Below, in pieces: positions 55,690 through 64,000 of a stretch of 64,000 bases of DNA (position 1 is the stretch's first letter; each line of letters begins with the position of its first letter). Origin of the DNA: Pomacea canaliculata (lineage: Eukaryota; Mollusca; Gastropoda; Architaenioglossa; Ampullariidae). The translations under genes were made by a program, and so were the position numbers. The stretch lies in the NCBI RefSeq assembly GCF_003073045.1, contig NC_037594.1:26852927-26916926 (forward strand), in the 5' to 3' direction. The notes beneath the pieces were generated by a model, which saw only the letters and a program-made list of their open reading frames with translations, was not told the DNA's origin and searched no databases.

Positions 55690-58600
55690 ATGGCTGGAGC
55701 TGTATGTCTGCTGAATATCTACATAATTTTATTGGCGGGTGGTGAGTAGAACCTTCTGGAACACAGAGAACTCCTCGAATACGTTAAGCTCAGTACATAT
55801 AAATATTGTTGTGTTTATATATTTGTTATGGATAAATAGTAGAGCAGGTCCATGCAATCTAAAAACAAGTCACCAACAGGATTTAATTTAATACTAATTT
55901 TAGACTTAAATTATTGTCTAAAATATATGAATATGAAGAGATATACAAAGTAAAGAGAGAAATAAGGACAGACGAAAAGACAGACGAAGGCAGAGAAACA
56001 AACTGACAACATTTGGTACGGTGAATCATTCGATGATGTTTAATCACTGAAAGGTGGTGTGACAGTCAACACCCAGGACCTCTGCAAGGCAAAGGTCAAC
56101 TTGACCAACCAACCAATCACCCTGTCATCACAGAATGACATCAATGGTTTCTGTTGTTCGCCATCAATCCCTCACCTCCAGGAAACCACGGTGCTGGATT
56201 TAAACACAACGTTCTTCATCGACGCCATTGTGCTAAATGCTACATTTGGTAACCATGGTAACGCATGTTTTTAAAGGTTCACTTATACATATGCCCCCAC
56301 CCACACACTGTTATGTTATAACTTAAAAATGAAAAAGTATTTCACTTGTAACATCATTTCTGCTTTTTTAAATAATTGTGACTGAACCCTCTTCTCCATG
56401 TCTGTATGTCTACCCACCTCACCTTTATAGAGGCAGAAGTTATATTTTCCGCTATTAAATAATTAAGAACAATATTGATGAGACTGTCGGTAAACACACG
56501 TGAAGAAATCGAAATGAATATTGACGATGAAAGGGTATTAACAACAGGGTGTGCAGTCAGTAGCGTGTCGTGTAACAGTTCGATTCTACAATTCATCTGT
56601 TTGCACTGTCCACAGTCACGTGGTCAATGGTTCTTACACATTGATGTTGCAGAATAACAAGTACTAGTCAAGAATGGATATGGTCATAACCAACAGTTTG
56701 TCAAATATGACAAAGGCTTATTAGTTACTGAGTCAGTCGTTGACCTGTTTGTGATCGCACAATTCTACTTGTATTTGACACGTCACAGTCGTCGTTATGA
56801 CCAGCGACACCTGTGATAAACACATTGGGAGTGAATCAATTGTTTACCTCTTAATATAAATATCACTGTAGGTCCGAGTATGGATGTCATTCAGCACTTA
56901 ATTGCACTAGAGCAGTCTATTGTAGGTCTTAACTGTACTAGAGCAGTCTACTGTAGGTCATAACTGTACTACATCAGTCTACTGTAGGTCATAACTGTAC
57001 TACATCAGTCTACTGTAGGTCATAACTGTACTACATCAGTCTACTGTAGGTCATAACTGTACTACATCAGTCTACTGTAGGTCATAACTGTACTACATCA
57101 GTCTACTGTAGGTCATAACTGTACTACATCAGTCTACTGTAGGTCATAACTGTACTACATCAGTCTACTGTAGGTCATAACTGTACTACATCAGTCTACT
57201 GTAGGTCTTAACTGTACTACATCAGTCTACTGTAGGTCATAACTGTACTACATCAGTCTACTGTAGGTCATAACTGTACTACATCAGTCTACTGTTGGTC
57301 ATAACTGTACTACATCAGTCTACTGTAGGTCATAACTGTACTACATCAGTCTACTGTAGGTCATAACTGTACTACATCAGTCTACTGTAGGTCATAACTG
57401 TACTACATCAGTCTACTGTAGGTCTGCACTGTACTAGAGACGTCTATTTTAGGTCATAACTGTACTACATCAGTCTACTGTAGGTCATAACTGTACTACA
57501 TCAGTCTATTGCAGGTCTTAACTGTACTAGAGCAGTCTACTGTAGGTCATAACTGTACTACATCAGTCTACTGTAGGTCATAACTGTACTACATCAGTCT
57601 ACTGTAGGTCATAACTGTACTACATCAGTCTACTGTAGGTCATAACTGTACTACATCAGTCTACTGTAGGTCATAACTGTACTACATCAGTCTACTGTAG
57701 GTCTTAACTGTACTACATCAGTCTACTGTAGGTCATAACTGTACTACATCAGTCTACTGTAGGTCATAACTGTACTACATCAGTCTACTGTAGGTCATAA
57801 CTGTACTACATCAGTCGACTGTAGGTCATAACTGTACTGGAGAAGTCTATTTTAGGTCATAACTGTACTACATCAGTCTATTGCAGGTCTTAACTGTACT
57901 AGAGCAGTCTACTGTAGGTCATAACTGTACTACATCAGTCTACTGTAGGTCATAACTGTACTACATCAGTCTACTGTAGGTCTTAACTGTACTATAACAG
58001 TCTATTGTATGTCATAACTGTACTACATCAGTCTACTGTAGGTCTTAACTGTACTAAAGAGGCTATTGTAGCTATTCAACAGATCTCCCTATACACAACC
58101 TATTTTCTCCATTTTGTTTACACACAGACTGCATCGACGTAGACATTGGGACTGAGTCATGTGGCTCTTTTGACGACAAAGCTTGCTACGTCACGTGCTC
58201 ATCCCGTCACATCGTTCAGATTACGGGTTGCTCCGTCACGATCAACGTCACGTGTGACGTGGACAACGTAAAGGGGCGTTACGTGCGTGTGCGCCAGAAT
58301 AGCGCCGCTGCTCTGGAGCTCTGTGACCTTAAGGTCATGGGGTATCTTGACCTCGGCAAAGGTTCGTCAGTCTTGTTTAAGTTAGGTTTAAGATCAACAA
58401 TGTTTAGTAGCATTAAACAAAACAAAACGACAAATGTGTTGGGGATTTGTACAGTCAATAATATTTCTTTCTGTCACAGATTCAAGAAATTTTGCTTTGA
58501 ATGCACCATGCACCCAAAGCACAACATACAATGACTGGCAACCAGGACGAGCGGTTGACGGAAACAGAAATGGTAATCAGAACAGACTTTCATGCAGCCA

Positions 58601-60713
58601 CACCACTTTTACCCCCAGCCACTGGTGGCGAGTGGACTTGAGGAAGCTGATACTCGTGTCCCTCATCATCATCGCCAACCGCCAGGACTGCTGCAGTGAG
58701 CACAGTTCACAAGCAATCGTTAAGTTTGATCAAAGCTGGTTTGTGCCAGCTCAGAACATCTACTAAGGTGGTTTTGGTAGATGTGTGGGTGCGGATGTGG
58801 TGAAGAATGCTGTAGACACGTTGTTGTTTTTATGGAGTTCACCTTTTATATTGTTTGACATGCTTTGCTGGTCGTAAACAATCCACGTTGTCTATGACAC
58901 ACTTTGCTATATTAATTACTGTACTTGCAGTATGTAAATATTAAAAAAAACAGGGTGCATTTGTGTGGTTGTATTTGTTTGTTTGTGTGTGTGTTCCAGG
59001 TGACAGACTGGCCAACTTCACCGTGGAGCTGGGTCGTCTGGAGTCCAACGGCAGCATCACCTACACGCTGTGTCGTTACCATGACGGCGTTGCTGGACCC
59101 CTGACGACCCTGAACTGCACGCGGTCCATCTGGGGTCAGTTTGTCCGCATATCAAAACTGGGGCCACCCCTGACACTGTGTGAAGTGGAAGTTTATGGCG
59201 ACACCGACGCCAATAACACAGAACTACTGTCAGGTGAGGCTGTATCAGTGCAAATCTGTAAATTAATATCAACGGGAGGTCACGTGTAAGAACAGGTTCA
59301 CGTCACTTTTATTTATCTATACACCGCTGACGTCTGGTTCATATATCTATTTATCTAATAAATGTGTTATTTGTCAATTGTGATTATCATCTGAAGAGAT
59401 GATAACGCCAGGTACTTCATACGACGACAACAACGGAACGGACGAGTCAACAACGCTTCTAGAAGTCAGAAGGGAGTCCACAATGTTTGTCAGAGACACT
59501 GATGGGACTACAGTGTCCACAGGACTTACAAGAGCCACTGATGGGACTACGGTGTCCACAGGACTTACAAGAGCCACTGATGGGACTACGGTGTCCACAG
59601 GACTTACAAGAGCCACTGATGGGACTACGGTGTCCACAGGACTTACAAGAGCCACTGATGGGACTACAGTGTCCACAGGACTTACAAGAGCAACTGATGG
59701 GACTACGGTGTCCACAGGACTTACAAGAGATACTGATGGGACTACAGAGTCCACAGGACTTACAAGAGATACTCATGAGACTACAGTGTCCACAGCACTT
59801 ACAAGAGACACTGATGAGACTACAATGTCCACAGGACTTACAAGAAACACTGATGGGACTACAATGTCCACAGGACTTACAACAGAGACGAGGGCAACTG
59901 CAGAATTGACGCCTCACCTTGAAGAGAGCATTGTAAGCAGATTCCCAACATTATCGTAGTTTCTATTGTTCAGACCATTTCACAGAATCTTAGAACTCAT
60001 TATTCTAAGGCATTGTCAGTAGACTGTACATTGAAAGTTGGTCGACATCATGTGATGTCTACATTCTGCTAAGGTCAACGGTTATACCCCTCTTATATAA
60101 ATATCATTTAACTATCATTTAACTTTCTCTTTAAAATACCGTTGCATCCACGGCCACAATGGCTGCATTTGACTGATGAACCACCACACATGTCAGTAAA
60201 AAGTCCTGTACAGCTACTCTACTTGAAAGTCTATTGACCATACCCCTAAAGAGACTAGATATCAAAGTCACCATCTTACTATTGTCGAGTATTTACATAC
60301 AAGGAAGATTAAAATAAATAATTTAATATAACAGTAATAACCATAAAAGATTCTGATGTTCACTCTGTTTTGTGTTTTTTTTTTTTTACCCAGGTGCCAA
60401 CATCATTTACAAATACAAAACACTACTACTGCCGGTGTAGATTTGAACCCGCCAAACAAAATAAAAGCCAGCAAGAAGCTGAAGAAGTGGTGCAGATGAC
60501 TGAGGAACTGAAGGTCCAGCATCTCACCTTGGGCAAGCAGATCCGCAAGAAGTCCAGCGCCGCTGACCTGCGAATATCTTCAACAGTCATGGGGATAGTC
60601 GTCACCGCAGTTATCTCCTTCATCTTGCTGTCATCGTCATGTGTGACCTCCTTCCTTTTTGTCAGTTTTTGTTCCACAAGGAAAAGATAGGGAGAGGTCG
60701 GGGCAAGGTCTGA
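55690..60713 (+). CDS. Gene 8: FTP-lectin membrane receptor, helix frame shifted as assembled
   Basis: Copy of gene 6. Exons are 55690-55741, 56054-56257, 58128-58361, 58480-58695, 59000-59233, 59397-59932 and 60394 onward. An extra in-frame ATG lies two codons upstream at 55684. The FTP domain has VDGNRNG, CSHT, HWWRVDLRKLILVSL, ANRQDCC-S-D-R, SIWGQFVRIS and LTLCEVEVYGD, so the sugar-binding pattern is intact. The stalk has about ten 13-residue units (LTRATDGTTVSTG). One T is missing in the helix (CATCTTTGCTG in gene 6, CATCTTGCTG here, near 60627), so the reading as assembled ends at 60690 with 590 aa. The shifted frame is still hydrophobic (FILLSSSCVTSFLFVSFC), so a membrane segment could survive. 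In gene 6's frame the stop is at 60713. Intron B-C contains a 1.2 kb minisatellite. Confidence 0.83.
56905..58070. repeat. 31-bp minisatellite, about 37-38 copies
   Basis: Tandem units of 31 bp (ACTGTACTACATCAGTCTAC plus TGTAGGTCATA) filling most of the gene 8 intron between exons B and C, ending about 60 bp before exon C. Rare variant units (TCTATTTTAGG at 57443 and 57846; TATTGCAGG at about 57508 and 57879) recur 12-13 units apart, which suggests a higher-order duplication. Confidence 0.97.
59490..59882 (+). repeat. 39-bp coding minisatellite (stalk of gene 8)
   Basis: About ten 39-bp units coding LTRATDGTTVSTG-type peptides; five successive units are nearly identical, more uniform than in gene 6. 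Confidence 0.95.
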
Positions 60714-63700
60714 CAGCCTCCTCCTCTGCTTGTCAGTCATATACTGGACTTTAAAACTTTGGATCGAGATAAAAAGCCAGATAAATTTGCTATGTCAGAC
60801 CGAATTTCAAATAATATTAGTATATGAACACTATGTGTCTGCAATAGTTTTACACTGTGATTGCTTTCTGCTCATGCCCATAAAAGTATCGTGTGTGTTT
60901 TGATTTACAACCATTGGTCTAAGGGAAACAACCCTCTTTGCAGTAGCTTAGAGTTTCAGTTTATTTAGAAAACAAGAAATAATAATTGTTTGTCACTGTC
61001 ATTACTACTTTAAGAATCAACTTCCGTTTACATCATCAGTTTTATGGATGCTTTTTTAATGCCATGTTTGTATTCATCTTAGGCAACACATAGCACTTAT
61101 TGTAATGCACGTGACATGCCGGTTGTAAATGAATTAATAATCATCTATTTGTGCTTTCTGTCTCAAGTTTTATCACTGACAGCAGGATTGTACCGCAACA
61201 ATTCTTTTCCATATAAGTCGGTACTTAATAACAAATACACATAATACTAAGGGACAAATAAGAAATAAATGTAGTAGAAGTTCACGGGTGTCAGAAATAA
61301 TGAAAGATAGGTATGAAGTGGGAACCGTTTCTAACCTATAAAAGAAAAGAAATGCCAGAAGACGAAAAAAGAAGATGTTGTTGCTGTTCCCCAAGAGGGA
61401 TTGCCTACTTGTTTTCAAATGTTTTGAGGCGTCTAAGATTAATGGTGGGAGAAAACTGAGGCAGAAATCACATCCTGCTCAAGTACACTCGTGACAATGG
61501 CGTGTTCTTTCATCAAATCGCAAAGATTGCAGCAAATGGCTCAGATTACAGTAGATTGATTCTGGATTTTTGTTTCTTATTATTGACTAAAGATTGGACG
61601 AGACAGCATCAATTACCTCCCAGTCCCAGCAATCTCACCCTTTAATATTCAAAATTACTTTTGGAAACATACACCGAGACCTGAGTGTTTGTTTACCAGG
61701 CAGGCGACAAACACTCATTGACCCAGCTTTTCTCTGTCAATCATCAAGTTCTTTAGCAAGTCAATGTAAACACACAGATACACACGTATACACACACACA
61801 CACACACGCTGGTCTCGGCAGACAGACAGCTATCCACCTATACACATCCGTGACTACAGAACACCGAAGGGACGGTTATGTCGACCATCTGTCTCTCAGC
61901 TCCAACAAACACCACACAGGCTCATGTCAGAACAGTCTTCACACAAAACTGTTTTGCTAAAGGAACCTGTAAATCTGATGTTACTCTTAGTCCATTAGTT
62001 TTGTGGGTTATGCAATTAAATTGTCAGACACTCGATACAAATTGTTTCTTGTTAAAGTCGTTCAGCAGAAAAATATTGTTTTTTAACCTCCTGAAGTCCT
62101 CCATGTTTTATCATTAATTACAATAAGAAATAAAATAAAATATCCCAGACTCCACGTTCTTATCTTTGACAGTTTTTAACTGATGTTCCGTTAATTAACC
62201 CCTAGTAGTGATTGCGAGCTTTGTCGCTATGTCTCCCACAAAACATCCGGGACTTTTACTAGCTTTTATTTATTTTACGACCGACATTCTTTCAACAAAC
62301 AACACAACGATTGCCTTATGCTGCCTAGGTTGTGTATATTTTTCTGTCCCTCGCCACAGTCTTTATATGACAACACAAACTTATCCTCCACCAACTGTAA
62401 TCACTCGCCGTCGGAACTTACCAACAAACAAAAACAAATCTCATGGCGCAGTGATTAGTGTCAGGGAGGCCGTTAGTACACACAGTCAAGCACGCAAACC
62501 AGGGAATCAATGCTGCTGGCAGCATGCTCGGCTACTCAAGGTAATAGCCTTGTAATAACGAAATCTATCTGTATTTAGTTATTCCATATCGTTCGGTTTA
62601 CAAAAAGCCAGTAACACAATTCTATCTGACAAACTTCCGCTCACGGTCTCCATCGAGAGTCAGCCATTCGTGGTACCGTTACACGTTTCGTTGTTCAAAA
62701 CATAATCTCTGGGATAGTGATCATACTCACAATTCTATTTACTCCTAAAAGCTCAGAATCCTGTGTTTTCTACACAACCAACACTTATATTCCTCTCTGA
62801 GAATATGAAGCACTCGGCCATAAATCATCCCCTGTAGGAAATGAATTTCCCAGTGTGTCATCGTCTGGCCTGTGGAAACTACAATCCAAGTCTGGTGGTG
62901 GACTATTCTTTGAAGTTTATACAACCATAGTACTCAAGTAAAACTCAAGTCTACGCACACACCACCTGAAAGCAAATGAAGGTTGAAAGAAGACAAGTTT
63001 CTTGTCTTGGGAAGTCTGCTGTGTGTTTCGGGTAAGGAAAGAGAGAATGAACATATGTGAATAACAGTGTTGGATAGATAAACACACACTAGACATGAAA
63101 GCCAACTTCAAGTGCAGGGCAACAACAAACTCACACCTACAGTAGTTCACCTTTCTCCTATCCCCAGTCGTCAGACAAAGTAACACAACAAAACACTGAC
63201 ATAGAGCCAGACACAAATATTTCTTAGTGTCTGCCACAAACAATGATATGGATTCTAACAACCTACAGAAAACATGTCACACGCGCAGTCTTGATTGAAG
63301 GCGACAAAGGGAGAAGGAGGAGGAGAGTGTGGCAGAGTGCAAGATGGAGAAACTTCTCTCAAGTTGAAAGGAGACTATTATGGGTACGCAGGGTCTGGTC
63401 TGAAGAAACAGCATGCCAGTGGCTCAAGAGAGACTAGTATGTCAGTGAATGACAAACACGACACCAAGACTAGCAATTCTTCAGGGATGTGTTAATGAGT
63501 GTGTGTAGCACTCCTGATTATAAATATTGTTTTAAACCTCATACAGCCCCGGGTGATTTATGTGAGAAAGAGAAAGCAGTTTGGGGTGGAGGTTGCTAGA
63601 ACTGGAAGGTTATTGCCTGATGTTTTCGTGCTTGTTTATATTGGAGTATTACTTTTTATACTGTGCTGCACTGAAAGATGAATAAAACATTTATATGTTC

Positions 63701-64000
63701 CTTACAACATTTTGAGCTTATGGTTCTGCATGATTGCTCGAGTACAGTTTCTGATTTATTTGGCATTTAATCACCAGTGGGTGTGTTCTCAGTGTGCTGC
63801 ACGCACTCACGCACCCAAAGATCCAGATACACCACACGTGTGTCGATTTTGTACCGGACTACTTGACGAGTGCTTGATGGCAAAAATCTAAATGGTCAAC
63901 AGGTATTTTAAATTTCTTATACGATAAACATAAACGTTTATTACACTCTTTTCATTTTGCTACAAGCACTTGTGGGCGATATGAATAAAAATGTGATGTT
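60714..64000. other. 3' flank of gene 8 and terminal spacer
   Basis: To about 61757 the sequence matches the 3' flank of gene 6. The next stretch to about 62420 is the part lost from unit A. Beyond that I see single-copy AT-rich sequence. A CA microsatellite is at about 61770-61805. Open frames at 61594, 62208, 62917 and 63243 have no recognisable product. Confidence 0.45.

Larger units (their letters stand above)
46718..62420 (+). repeat. Segmental duplication unit B (genes 7 and 8)
   Basis: Second copy of the unit at 32985-46717. The right end is recognised where TCCTCCACCAACT-TAATCACTCGCCGTC occurs both at 46690-46715 and about 62388-62415. Unit B is longer because of a Tigger/pogo element, a solo LTR, a tRNA-related insertion, a 1.2 kb minisatellite and a retained stretch of about 620 bp that unit A has lost near its end. 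Confidence 0.9.

Noticed and set aside
56905-58070. CRISPR-like array
   Set aside because: Units are contiguous 31-bp repeats with no unique spacers and lie in a eukaryotic intron. It is a minisatellite.
62208-62555. Plus-strand open frame of 115 codons
   Set aside because: No family resemblance, no repeat of the cluster's exons, and no splice context. Part of it is a stretch lost from the other duplicate.

Overview
The window looks like AT-rich genomic DNA from a mollusc, probably a gastropod. The evidence is multi-exon genes with GT/AG introns, LINE, mariner, hAT and Tigger/pogo remnants, and a fucolectin-type (FTP/F5-8-like) lectin family. That family ends in a Cys-x-Cys plus RKK-S-x-x-D-x-R juxtamembrane module that I associate from memory with molluscan surface proteins. 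The species cannot be named from the sequence.

The main content is a tandem cluster of eight paralogous genes, called here genes 1-8. Genes 1 and 2 are on the minus strand (2422-6933, 10552-15294). Genes 3-8 are on the plus strand (19388-24939, 28186-32518, 34948-39168, 41069-45638, 48265-54021, 55690-60713). All share one seven-exon plan. Exon A is a signal peptide. Exons B and C form a degenerate first galactose-binding-like domain. Exons D and E form a canonical FTP lectin domain (HWW-x-VDL, N-R-x-D-C-C, C-T-R-S-I-W-G, LTLCEVEVYG). Exon F is a Ser/Thr-rich mucin-like stalk. Exon G carries the juxtamembrane Cys pair, one membrane helix and a short basic tail. Joins between exons A to F are phase 1 and the last join is phase 0. 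The predicted products are type I membrane lectin-like receptors. Immune or allorecognition roles are inference only.

Region by region: 1-2.4 kb holds a LINE 3' remnant. Genes 1 and 2 follow, with another LINE remnant between them at about 8.9-9.2 kb. 15.3-19.4 kb is a spacer between the divergent halves of the cluster and holds a fossil LTR. Genes 3 and 4 form one paralogous pair, separated by a 3.2 kb spacer with a mariner transposase remnant. From about 32,985 a unit carrying genes 5 and 6 is repeated in tandem from 46,718 to about 62,420 as genes 7 and 8. This is a recent segmental duplication with a 5-bp microhomology at the junction. Past 62.4 kb I see no gene.

The copies differ in ways that suggest fast turnover. 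The stalk ranges from about 37 to about 420 residues but keeps a 13-residue/39-bp register. Exon B is hypervariable, whereas the front of exon E is almost identical across genes 4-8, which suggests gene conversion. A Tigger/pogo element interrupts the signal-peptide exon of gene 7. Single-base losses in short T runs shift frame in genes 4 and 8. A fold-back element has duplicated the exon E splice donor of gene 6.
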